A stretch of DNA of 64,000 nucleotides from Casuarius casuarius (taxonomy: Eukaryota > Chordata > Aves > Casuariiformes > Casuariidae): contig PTFA01000418.1 in assembly GCA_003342895.1 (NCBI GenBank), forward strand, positions 812 to 64,811, read 5' to 3'. The notes under the pieces were generated by a model. The model was given only the letters and a program-made list of their open reading frames with translations. It did not search any database and had not been told where the DNA came from. A program made the translations under genes and the position numbers. Every line of letters starts with the position of its first letter. The first letter of the stretch is position 1. Below, piece by piece: positions 25,562-37,729 of the stretch.

Positions 25562-28500
25562 AAACGGATTTTCCAGCCTTACACAGGGCTGGCGATGGCC
25601 AGGTAGCCCCGTTTCTGCCAGCCACAGGATCAGAGTGAGACCCCATAAATGGAATAGGAAGGGCCCAAAAAATCATGCCTAAAACTCGTATCTTTGATTG
25701 TCCAGAATGGGCGAAAGGTGCAGGAATATCCAAGTAAAGTACAGACTGCTAGGAGGGCTGCAGTCACAGGCTTGGTACACGTCTCTCTTAGCAAAGCAGA
25801 GCACCCAGGAGACGTGGGTGACGTTGCATGACAGCCCGCTCAAAACGCAGTGCTAGTTCACTGGCATGCTTTTAAGGAAATAACTGCGAAGCAGCAAAGC
25901 AGAGCGGAAGTTCGTTGCACCTGCTCAGCTTCTCAGCTTCTGCTGCAACCCAGCAAACCCTGCTTTACCTTTGCCTGACAAACCGGCTGCCCATGTGTAG
26001 ATGGACTGCCGAGCCTATCCTTCCAACTCTGTGCATTCCTCTAACTGCACTCACACTGACAGGTAAGGCAACATCAAACTGGAAATTTTCTAGACCAACA
26101 GCTGTGGAGGGAAAAGTTATCACTATGAAATAGGATGCAGAAAAATAGACATGCCACTCAACCCACAAACGCTATTTGTGAAGAGCATATCATTGTTCAA
26201 AGCAGAGCAGCCTTCCACCTCCCCCCAAGAACTGGGCTCCGTGAGATCCGGCGCGCTGCCTCCAGCGGTGGCCTGTACCTGGCGCCACCGAGAAAAGTAA
26301 CAGCAGATTGCACCTGGCTAATCTTGAGAGATTTGCTCTTTAATTGCTAAGTGGAGCAGAAAAGAAACACACTAAAGTTCCTCTTGGGCTATGTAAGTCA
26401 TTTTACTTATGTTTAAATTTAGCAATACAGACACCTTCAGGTGACATGGCATTAAAAGCAGTCAATTAGAATTAGCATTTTGCATTTAGCTGATGAAGAC
26501 AATTTAGATAAATGTAGCTACAAATAACACAGCCATGTCTCCCACAAAAGCTAACCATTACTGATGCTATATCTCCAGTCACTATATAAACTGGTAATGC
26601 TAAGAGTTTTGTTCTATTTTTTTCCTCCAGGCAAGAGAAAAAGGATCCCACAGGCACACAGGCTGCTAGAATTATTGTCTGGGTTTGCATAAAAGTATTG
26701 TCCTTGAGAACAGGAGGTCAGTGCCTTTGGCAGCTCTGGAGTATCCCTGGAGAACAGAGTGCAGCAAACGAAATCATTTAAAATTATCACACCTGTTTAT
26801 GCACCACCTTTCTCACCTGCTTATTGCTCCCGCCCCCCCACCCCTTCTCGTTTCCTGGTTCTGGTTCTCCCAGAGAAACTCTTGCAATAGATAAATTTCC
26901 ACACAAAACATCAACGCATTGTATCCTAAAGTAATACTCAGGTAGTGAAAAGAAACAAAACAAAAGAAAAAACCCAAAACACAAAAACCCCACATTTTTA
27001 GAGTGAATGGTTACAACAACTATCTTTGACAACATGATATGAAAGCCATTTATTCAACCCAGCACCAACATAATGATTTCGTGGAAAAATGAGAACCCTT
27101 CATAAATTACTTCTTATGACTAAATTATGCCACAGTCGGCTCACATTTTTCTGAAGTTATTTCATTTGCTTTGTAGATTGATGATGGTCTTCATGCCCAA
27201 GCCTCCATATTCTACAGAATAAACATTTTCAACCTACTCATCAATCTGTCACATTCCTCACTTTTTATGACCCTCTTCAATTTAGTCAAACGACTTTGCT
27301 GGCAGAGTGGGATACAGTGCAATTGGATTTCTCACCATTTGAGATAAACAAGATGGACTTTGTCTTCCCCTCCTCAGTTATATCAAGCAGCGTTGTACAC
27401 ATATGATACCTGATATTGTCTTGGTAGGCTGTTATTTTTTTTAAAGATTAAATTTTGGTCATTTTTAAATGGCCAAAGTCTGAATTTGAAACCAGAAGAA
27501 AACAGTTAACATTTAACACATTTCCAGTATGCTCCCCTTAAATATTTGTTGTTATAATTGCCCTTACGCTACAAACAAGCCCATCATGGACCACTTCATC
27601 TTACCTACTTTTTTATCATGTGTTTTCTAGAAAAGCATTTGTTGTTGTTGTTTATGTAGTAAACACACGCTATTCCGCTATTTTAGATGTTTGTAGTCAA
27701 AAGGGAACTTGATATCTAGCCTGTTACAGAAATAAGAGCTGTTTCAGGTTCTGCACTTGTCCCTGTCTATCTCTGCTATTTGTTTTGTTTATGATACCTC
27801 TCATTTGCATCTGCGTTTATCTACTAAATGTTGCACTAAGAGATAACCAGCTACCGGCCTACACAGAGGAAAACTAAAGGGATTGTTTGGAACCTCTCAC
27901 TCATCTTCTCTGGTACATGGTATTTGAAAGGAGGATATGTTCCTTAGGTAAATCAGAACATTTTCAATAATTTAGGACATCTTCAGCTAAGCCATAATTA
28001 TAGATATGTATTTAATCTTGGAAAGAGTGGAAAAGTTTCATATTCATTACATCTTGTGAAATATGAACGACGCACAAAAGTGAAACCAAACCAGATTGGA
28101 AAACATAGCACAACTGGGAAAAGCTCTGATCTTCACAGAAACAGCACGCTCTGTGCTCTTCACCTGGGTAAGTCAGCAGGTGCCTACTTCTGCCACGCAA
28201 TCGAGGAAGACTAACAAATAGCCTTCCCGAGGTCACGTCCATCCAACATAGTTTGAATATATATTTTGTGTATAGGAGTGGAAACTTAGTGAAATAGCCT
28301 AATTCTGAACCTCAAACTGTGTTTGCTGTAAAATTTTTTTGGCTGATGAAAATCCCAGATACTATAAGCAGATATGAGCAGACAAGTTCATATGCCTGTA
28401 TAAAATCATCAAGCCTCTGTATGAAAGCTCAGTCCCACACAGTCCTATGTCATCAGGCGGAAATGTACAGACTTCATCTGTCAGGAGTATATAAAATGAC

Positions 28501-31500
28501 AGTTATTACATAGGCAAATAAAAACTCCAAAACGTTATGTTTCAGTACAGCGCTCAAGACAACGCAGTCTGAGTTCAGCAGGATCAGGAAAGTTACAACC
28601 ATACCCTGCTGAATTTCCCCTGCTTTTACCTTCCTCCAAGGGAAAAAACAGCCCCATCACAACATCCCCAGCAAACTCCGCTCCCCATCATCACTGTTCT
28701 GCTTCCCATTTTCCCTTACAACCATCTTCATCTCCTTAAACCACTGTTATAAGCTCAGCTGTCAGCTCCGATTAAGTCAGATACGCTAGAAATGAGGGCA
28801 TGCTCAAACGATGCAAAAAATGTATGCTGCCAGGTGGGAACGTGAAGGGAGAGGGTTGTACGATGCCTCTGCCCTCGGAGGCAACAGGAGGATGAGGATA
28901 AAGGTTCAGGAATTGCTGCTGGAGCTGCAGTGACTCTGACCTCAAGCCGCACTGGCTGGGAAGCGCAAGGGGCTCACGCGTGGGGCGTTTCAGAGCATTG
29001 CTCCATCTCAGCTGGCATCAGCGCTCATAACCAGATAAGAAGTGATAGCTATCTTGCCTCTGCAGTGGAAAGCCACCAAAATATAGTGCTTGGAAATGAT
29101 GTTCACTTTTTAGATTAAAAAATTACTTGAGGCCTGAATACAATTTCCTTCACACACGTACACACACACACGATAGTCAAACACCATATGCAGCAGTGCT
29201 GTTTACAGGCTTTGCTCCTCAATCCAGATTGTTTTAAACTGATGGAGCCAGGTGACATATATAAGACTTATCCCCTTTTTATATAGCCCACCTGTACTAG
29301 TTTCAGTGGCACTATGTTATTTATGAATTAAGACAGTACCCCAGATAAGACAGCATGAAATTTTGCAATGAATCGTAATTCAACGTGACACATTCCAAGA
29401 AAAGTTTAGAAGCCTAAAACCCAGTGACAAATCACACATTACATTTCTAAACCAAACCTGAAAACAGACAGGGCAAAGAAAAATTTGATCTGAGTCATGC
29501 AAAAGAGAATATGAGAAGATGAGCTTTTTATTATTATTACTACTACTTTTCTCATTCTACTGAACTGTGTATTCAAATTTCTAAAGACTCCTACACATCC
29601 TTTAGGAAGCTGATTTGCTTTCTATTTGCATGCTTAGTCATATTCATTTTTTCTTATATAAGGACAACATCTAATGACATAGATCCAACAGAACTGTCTC
29701 CACCCTAACTACTGCTGACACCAGAAGATATGGGCACGCCATACTCCAGCGATTCAGCAATTGCAGAGCTGTCAAGGAACCATCACTACCTGCACAAGCA
29801 GCAGCAACTGCAAGGCCACTCTAAACTGAACCAAGGGCTGAACTCATCCGCAAAACAGATGAGTAACAAAAACTACACTGGAGGTTTCCGCTTGTTCTTG
29901 TGCTGCACTATTTACCATTTTTCAGAAGTTTTCAGCCTTTGGCGCACTTGCATTCAAGGCAAGCGACAGCTAACATTTTGCTCGCCCAGGCAGTTTGCAA
30001 ACGTAGCTATATCGCACATTTGCCTTGTGCGGCAGGATGTGCCACTCTGCATGGGCACCATCTAAGTCAGCTGCTCCTCTGTCTTGCTGCCTCATTCAAA
30101 TAGTCAGTCTGGGTCTCAACATTTCACTTCCAAGCTTTGCCCCCACTTCACTCCTCTTGCACCTTTTCCCATTATAGAAGAATTTCTAATTTCCATAGCA
30201 GCGTTATTCTGCAAGTCAATAGCTCTTAAGAAAGCCAGTTTAGGATTAGATAGCTTTTATGTCAAGTGTTACATAATTTTTCACACTAGAAGGCGGTATC
30301 AGTGCAAAGGGTTTTATGATTTAAGATTATCAACACTTCAAAATAGTGTCTTCATCATTAAATTTCACACACATGCTCTCTTAATCTCTTTAATAAACTT
30401 GCTATAGATAACTTGGAACCCTCCTCCGGGTGGAAGAGCGCTTGATCCCCTCATCTTACACGCACTGCTTTATGTAGCTTCCCCAAGGTGGGCCACGTGT
30501 CAGTACGGAGAGTCCTAAAGCAGTCGAAACTTGTCTGCATTAGGTCTGACACCGCTGCTGTTATGAATGGAACAGACCAACGGCCAAACTGCAACAGGAA
30601 AGATTATAGTCACGTTTTCTCCTTTTGGGCAGACAGAGCTCAAGTTGCTCAAGCCAGGTCTCGGGGAAAAGCATGCAGGAGTAGGTCAATAAGCTGGCAT
30701 CAGCTTCCACACTCACCCGAGCTGAATACCTTGCTAGTTATACATCACAGCAGCAGAGAAAATGCATTAAATCCTTTTCTCCAAACCAAATCCTATTTCC
30801 CTACCATGATATATATTAATAAATCCTGAAATGTAATCAGAGGGTGCCCGTGCTAATTCTTTTACCACCACCATTATTTCACCTGGCTGACAGGACTGAA
30901 GCAACAAACTCTCCCTGCCTTAACAGCAGTGTTGCAGGCAGAGTAGCCACTTTGCCAGCATAATTCATGCCACATGGGAACACAACATTAAACTTGAGTC
31001 TCAAATAGCTTTGCCAGCACCGTTCCACTTCAGGCCTTTTCAGTTTAGGCATGTCCATTAGCTCCTTGAGCCTTTTTAGCTCCTATGTCACCATACTAGG
31101 CCTTAGAAATAGCTGCCAATACTCAAGTTCCTTAAAAACTCTACACTTAAAGAATGCTTTTCTTCTAAAAGTAGCAGTACAATCATCTTGTTCAATGTCT
31201 CCCTGCAAAAGGCATTTCAGTAGAGCTAATTTTACTGACCCTTGTGAGATAAACATGAAGAGCAATCCATTTACCACTTGAGAAGTTTTGAGACAGGTTA
31301 ATAAGTACTAATTTCAGTAAGCTCCCATCGAAATGAAGGTCAGCGCTAAGGCTGACCACTGTCTTGTGAAAAACATCCACTGCAACTTGGTGAGGTCTTT
31401 CACAAATCTTGGTACTACAAGCCTACACTGAAACATTTCACTTTTAGTTTGTCTCATATCAGAAGTAAATTACTGTTTCTACCCTACATAAAAATAAAAG

Positions 31501-31615
31501 CCCCTCCAAAACAAAAAGCACACACAGAATATTTTTTGTACAAGTGGTATATTTGTCCCTAACTTCTTTCCCTTCTCCTCCTCATAACATCAGGGCACTG
31601 AATTTTGAATTTTTC
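25562..31615. other. Noncoding stretch of mixed composition, no gene recognised
   Basis: From 25562 to 26340 and from 28560 to 30100 the sequence is less AT-rich than average, with small CpG groups at about 26235-26300, 28950-28990 and 29940-30050. An acceptor-like CAACCCAG ending at 25953 and a donor CAG/GTAAGG at 26062 could bound a 109-base exon, but the peptide is unknown and chance is a sufficient explanation. Open frames of 107-113 codons at 29730-30829 show no family motif. Confidence 0.45.
29151..29172. repeat. Interrupted (CA)n microsatellite
   Basis: CACACACGTA followed by CACACACACACG. Short and imperfect. Confidence 0.85.
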
Positions 31616-31639
31616 TTTTTTTTTTTTTTTTATTTTTTT
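31616..31639. repeat. T-rich homopolymer run
   Basis: Sixteen T, one A, seven T. Read on the minus strand it is an A-rich tract with no identifiable retroposon attached. Confidence 0.85.
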
Positions 31640-31920
31640 AAATAGCATCTTCTTGACATACATTTGCAAATAGCAGGGCCAATGCACAGTCACACAGCAG
31701 AAACCTTGATGATACTGTAGTCCGGCCTCAGGCTTGGGGGCAGCAAGGAGGGCAGGCACAGGGCAAGGAGACAAAGATGACGGAACAGTAGGCTGTGCCA
31801 TAACACTGATAATTTGGGAGTATGAGCTATTATGCATTCTGATAAACCAATTTTTATATTTGGTTACAGTTTAGGGATCCTGAGGAATCTCTGACACTAC
31901 GAGGAAACAAGCTGATAAAA

Positions 31921-31957
31921 ATATATACATATATATATATATGTATATATATATATT
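31921..31957. repeat. (AT)n tract forming a near-perfect palindrome
   Basis: Alternating AT with ACAT on one side and ATGT on the other, so roughly 30 bases are self-complementary. It is a candidate cruciform and a mutational hotspot. Confidence 0.85.
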
Positions 31958-32843
31958 CACATGAGATTTACCTGTCCGTCAAGTGAAAGTTTTATCTATA
32001 ATAAAGACATATGTAAAGTAGGAAAAGACTCAGGTTAACAGAGCCATTGAAAACATATTTTAAAGGTAATTAAAGTTTCATTCTGATAACAACAGATATG
32101 AGGTTCTGACTGGAAAAGAATTTTCCACCACATCTGCAGATGTTCATTAACTCTCATAATTAGCACGGCATCACTTCATTTTAAAAATTATTTTCTTTTT
32201 TAATTGAAGTATTTAAACCCCCCTCTGACTGCTCCATAAGTTTCTTTTTGCTTGAGAATTACAAGTTTTACAAATGTATGGTCTGAGAAAAACCAGGCTG
32301 CAAGGCTGTAGGCCCCCTTGGATGAATTAGGGTAATCTTGTATTATAAAGACTACTGGGCAAAGAGTTTAAAAAAGGATCTTATTCTATTCACTTGCTAC
32401 CTAAGTCCATTTTTGTATAACTGGGGGCAGAGTGGGCATAGCTATAAGGAAGATCTTAAAGTTTAAGATTTTCTCCTGCCTTTTTTGTTTGTTTAAATAT
32501 AACAGATAGTTTAAATGGAAAGATTTATTTAAATTAAAAAACTGTTGAGTGCTAGTTAACTCAGGGTAATTATTCCACTCACATGAAGTAATACAAGTAC
32601 TTCTTAGATAAGTGTAATTTGGAATATAAGCTTGAAAGTCATTCACAGGAAGCTTCACAAATCCACTGGCTAATTTGTGGTTAAATGGTGAACCAATTAA
32701 GTGAAGCGGTATTTACACAAAATCCCCCTATCCTCCTTTCAAAGAACAGTAGTTCCAAATCAGAATAATAAAGCAATCTGGGATGGGAGCTAATTAGATT
32801 CAGCATCTTAATAACACTTCCATTACATGCAGAAGTAGAAAGG

Positions 32844-32881
32844 TTTTTTTTTTTGTTTTGTTTTTTGTTTTTTTTTTTTTT
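32844..32881. repeat. T-rich / (TTTTG) tract
   Basis: Eleven T, then GTTTTG, TTTTTTG and fourteen T. Simple sequence. Confidence 0.9.
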
Positions 32882-34662
32882 ACAGAAAATAGGTAGGAAA
32901 CCTATAGGCCATATGAATTGAACAGTCTACTGTAGCATATTTGGGTCTTTCATGCTTTAATAACCATAAAGTTGCATGGGAAAACTATCCAGATACTGGT
33001 CGTTAAACCTGTTGCATAGTTCCACTGAAGCAAGCCAAACTCCATGCAGTGATTCTTGGATGTAAGCTTAAGCCACATGCAAACCCTTTCCAACACCTGA
33101 AAGAAATGGCCAGAGCTCGTGCTGACGTCTGGCGTTGGTCGCTCAGGGACTAACAACCGCATGGCTGCTACAACACATGCCTGGAGCACCACTTAAATAG
33201 TCGGATAACTAAGCACCAGCACTTCTTTCTGCTGGCAGGCATAGTTAACTGATGCTCCAGCTACTGTAAAGGCGGGTTTAAGTAAACTACTTCTCTACCT
33301 CATGACTGTAAGTGTCAACACGTGCTGTCTGAGATGTCCTGATATGCATCCTGGATCGCAGACGGAAACTGCCACTGAAAGCCGTGCCACTACTGTGCCC
33401 GTAAAGCGACACGTTAGCAGGAGGAATGGCTTGCTATCAATAAAATGCTGCATTTCCTTGAGAGATGTCACATCAACTGCACATCTACCTCAGAATCAAG
33501 CATACTTCCAAAAGGATTTATAAAGGCTGCTCAAATGGATTAAAACCAGCAACACCACTTTATAGGGCTCAGATATGGAACCAACAGTCCAGCTGCAAAC
33601 CAACAGTTTGCAGGGAGGACCAAGACTTTGGAGTAAGAGCAGCGCAGTGTTAACCTCATGACGCAGGGATCAGCGATCAGAACAGATTGAGTAGTGCTTA
33701 CATTAATCAGCCAAAGATACATCACAACACAGGTAGCTATGCAGCAGGGTACCATGGCACCTCGCAAACTCTCATTTCCACCAACTGGTTAAAGGAGTAA
33801 CTGTCTTCAGCAATTTCTCTTTTCAAGCAAAAGCTGAAGATGAACAGAGTATAACTGATAGACTTACATTAGATTTTTTTTTTAAAGAGAGCTTGAAAAG
33901 AGCAGTTGGGCAAAAAACAGCTTCAGCTATTTCAATGAGATGTGAAGCCTGAGAAAAAGAACACTAACATTATGAAAATCAACACAATCTGCTTAGAGTA
34001 ACCTTTATTTTTTTAAGATATGTTTTACTGAGAACAGTGTCTCATTTTCATGCTTCAACTGGGCAGAGCTTTTTTCAGCAGGAGAACAGATGAGGAAAAA
34101 TAAAAAGAACTTTAATGGGCTTTTCACAAGGCTTGAAAATTTCTTAAAGTAGATTACTCTAACAACTATTTAGAGGTCTGAAGTTCTGAATCAAGTTTGC
34201 TAGCTGAGGATAAATTGACAGATATTTAAAAAAAGCCCTTCTATTAAAGCTTAATTACCCTCTTGCTCTGAGCTACATTTGGTTAGGGAAATAAAGCTCA
34301 GATTCAGAGTTGGTTCTACCCCTATTCAGAATTTTAAAATTAATAAAGTTCTTCATATATTTCCCTTGAAGAAACGGGAAAGTATTTGTCAATATTAAGC
34401 CATAACACTAAGTAGTCTGCATAAGTTTTCTCTATCACATTTCAGCAGAGGTGCAAGTAAAGATTAATTTAAGGAAAAGATCTTATCGATGGGTTGTTAT
34501 TCTCTATAAAATCTATTTCAGTTGAGTAGCCCTGATTAAGTCCCAATTTCTAAACCCGGAAAGAGTCCAAAATTGGAAACCAGTACAATTTTTTTTTTTA
34601 AAAAAGAGCAATCATGAAATAGATTACAAAGCCTTCGAATGAAAATCAATGCCATTGTACAG

Positions 34663-34694
34663 TTAAAGATTTAAAGTGCACTTAAAGATTTAAA
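34663..34694 (+). repeat. 13-base direct repeat
   Basis: TTAAAGATTTAAA occurs at 34663-34675 and again at 34682-34694, separated by GTGCAC. The spacer is itself a six-base palindrome. Confidence 0.85.
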
Positions 34695-34859
34695 ACACCA
34701 AAAAAATGGCAGCATTGGCTGCAAACTTCGAATTGCTTTGGCGTATCCAAACTGGCCTGCTCAATTCACAAACTCCAGGAAAAAAATGACTTTTTGAACT
34801 GCAACTGACTGGCTTCAGCTAATGAGCAGTCTTCACAAACCTGTACGTAGAGCGTCAAA

Positions 34860-35495
34860 TAGCGTATTCTGATGGATTATCAGCTGCTGATTTGAAGCCC
34901 CATTTTCTCTGCCGCTGCCCTCGCGCGCCCTCTTGCCAGGTACGCTATTTCATTTGGTTTGCCTCCTCCTTGCAATGGTGGCACAGCGAATGAGCACCAG
35001 CATGGCCAGGCTTTGTGCCCGTGCGGTAGCTCGGGCCTCAGTGCGCTTACCGGGGGGCACAGCCTTGGACAGCCACCTATCTGGTTTAGCTCTAAGTGCA
35101 AATATTGATACGGGTCAGGAGAGGATCATTTCCGATAGCCGAACACTGACTTGGCAACAACCTACTTTCTACAGCTTAACAATAGCTTGCTCTGCTACGG
35201 CTTAACGCTGCCTTTGTAATGCTATACTTTAATCACATGTGATGAAGGTCTAAATAGTCCTCGAGCAACCGTGAGCCACTCAGAAAAGAAAGACGGGCTG
35301 AACAGACCGGCTAAGACACAAAAACAGCGCCAAGCAGAGCCGAGGACAAGGGGGAAGAAAGCTTTCTTTCCCCCCAAATACCAACTACCCCCTGCCCCCT
35401 TCTTCTCGAGGTGGCTACCACCACTCACCGTGGGGCCCAGGCGGATGAGGGGCAGTTGAGCATGACACTAAAGGGGTAGACACAAGGGAGCCGGT
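34860..35495. promoter_or_regulatory. CpG-rich patch, possible CpG island or exon-bearing region
   Basis: About 25 CpG dinucleotides fall in 640 bases, concentrated at 34905-35145 (including CTCGCGCGCC near 34921) and 35262-35495, while flanking kilobases have very few. Part of the patch is clearly GC-rich, but the middle, 35150-35260, is not. Retained CpG suggests an unmethylated or constrained segment such as a promoter, enhancer or exon. A strong donor on the minus strand lies inside it. A recently inserted, still CpG-rich mobile element of a family I do not recognise would look similar. Confidence 0.25.
35429..35467 (-). other. Candidate 39-base microexon (unproven)
   Basis: On the minus strand a pyrimidine-rich acceptor, TTGTGTCTACCCCTTTAG, ends at 35468, and the donor ACG/GTGAGTGG begins at 35428. 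The 39 bases between are a multiple of three; one frame reads CHAQLPLIRLGPT and a second VMLNCPSSAWAP. Neither peptide is recognised. The location in a CpG-rich patch raises interest slightly, but no second exon is identified on either side. Confidence 0.15.
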
Positions 35496-37701
35496 GTATA
35501 ATAATTTTAAGCATATTACTGAGGCTTTCTGAGTCCAAGTTAACTTGTACTATAGGCGTTATGAGTCCAATTAAAATGACTTCATTTCATTAGACTATTG
35601 CTACTAACAATAAATTCCTGGCTTCACATGTAAGGTGTGTTCCTTTGACCCCAAACTACATGAGATATAGGGCCACACCATGCACTCCTAACCGTGATCA
35701 CTTCTGCTTTCCACATTCACAAAAACCATTCAGTCCTCCAGCACATCCTGATAGCGTTCTCCTCACCTTCAATGGGGGAGACTACCTGGCACGGTAGCAT
35801 CAGGCTCCCCTGTGCCTCCTTTCTGTCTGTTGGCCAGAAGAGAAGAAAAACAAAAATCCGTACCGTGCTAGCATGCACACCGATCCTATGGTTCTGGCCA
35901 ACAAAATTTTAGTACAGTACAGATATTTCATGTGTTTGCTGCACTGAAAACGTGTGCATTCATCTGCTGTGGATGAACACCCTAATTTTGTAAGCTTCAT
36001 AATCATCAAGAACATGCTAGAAGTTGACTTTCAGGAATCACCTTCATCTCAATACCAGGATGTTATGCAGAGTACCGTACCTGGCATCCTTCGGTTTCCT
36101 TTGCAGAATTTCAAATATAAGAGATCAAGTAAATGATATGGTAGTTCAGGAAGATTAATTCCTTCCTGCATTGTAAGAAACCAGTAATTTTAGTGTTTCA
36201 GCCTGCCCAGTAAGTAATTTTTCATCTGTATCAAACCTCTCACCTGCAGAAACCATTAACGCTGTTGGCCTTTGTACCTCAGATTGAATATATACGAACA
36301 ACCTCATCGTTCTCTGTATGAACTCATCTTTCACTCTTAAATATTTAATGAATAAAAATATATATTGTTTTATAGACTGTATGTGTACCCATAACTAAAC
36401 ACTACAACTGAAACAAGTTAAATTTACTTCTGCTTATTTAACCTGTTTATGTGCAGGTACTTAAATGACCTTGGCCTTAATTTATAAGCAGAAAATGAGA
36501 GGAGCAATTATGAAAATTCTAGGTCTTCCTTGATCTGCTGAATATTCATCCATTAAATACATCTGTAAAGATAGGATTCAAAAGTTTCTTAGAAAGTATT
36601 TTTTCTGACTAATTTTGAAGGCAGAGGGCTGTTACGCAAAACATGCCCAATCTCAGGTAATTTACAACACTGTCATCACGGAAAAAAATCAGTTTATGAA
36701 AGACAAGTTTGTTACTAACTTTTGCAACTCTGTACATGGCAGTATAACACAGAGATAAATTCATAATTAGTATTTGTTAAGGGAAAAGTTTTGTGCAGAA
36801 TGAAGCACACACTGACAAAAATATTTAAGTCACTTATAAAAGAATTTTGGAAAGAAGCTAAATTTTACTATGTTGAAATGCACCTGAAAACCACCCCCAA
36901 ACACAGTTCCAGTTCTTATTATCTATCACTGGAGATGTATCGACCCTTGTCACTCACAGGGAAAGAAGTCCCATTCTGAGGACAGAAAATGCTTCCAACC
37001 AGCTAGTCAGACAGATGTCAACCTATAAATACCCTTCGACCAAATCATGCCAATGCCAAAGACTACACGATGTGAAACTTCATGCCCACAAATAACCATT
37101 TGGATGTCCATAAAATGTCGTAAATAGATGCTTGTGAAAGAGGCAACTTCTTTAAGCCTGAAACACATCAAAATAAAGACAAAATCGTATTCCTCCACAT
37201 ACACCCCAAGTTCAAACTATCGAAACAACTGCCAGTAGAGATGGAGGTAGCAGGAAGAGTTCAAGGTTAGTGGAGAATGAGTGACCATATTCACGGTATG
37301 AGGCTAATTCAGTGAACCCAGTCACAGGCTTGCATGCCTGCCAATACAAAGAAATGGCAGAAGAACTATCAGTTGGAAACAGTACAGGAAGTCATTGCAC
37401 AAGGCTGAGGAAGCTGCAATATTGCAACTCTTTTGCAAATCTCTTAAATAGTATTGTACAACTGTGCCTTAAACCTGTAGTTTCTCCCCATTTAATTTTA
37501 AAGCTTTATCTTGCTTTACTGTTATGGTTGCAATGATAGCAGGCAATATGACAACTGCACGCTAGTGCATAGAGTGAAACTCACTGAAGCCCAGGCTGCT
37601 TAGATTCCTTGTTAAATACATTTTTCCTTAAGGACTAATGCATAGCCCTTTACATGCATACAGTTTGAGACTGACTAGTACCTCCTTGGTTTGTTCCAAG
37701 A

Positions 37702-37729
37702 TGAAACCTGAAACTTGAAACCTGAAATA
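37702..37729 (+). repeat. Heptamer tandem repeat, four copies
   Basis: TGAAACC, TGAAACT, TGAAACC, TGAAATA in direct succession. Confidence 0.85.

Larger units (their letters stand above)
31958..34859. other. AT-rich noncoding stretch, no gene recognised
   Basis: Short chance open frames only. The T-rich tract at 32844-32881 ends in TACAG and so resembles a splice acceptor, but no donor or open frame makes an exon of it. Confidence 0.5.

Noticed and set aside
32844..32885. Long T tract followed by TACAG, resembling a splice acceptor
   Set aside because: It is simple sequence; no donor or open frame downstream makes a plausible exon.
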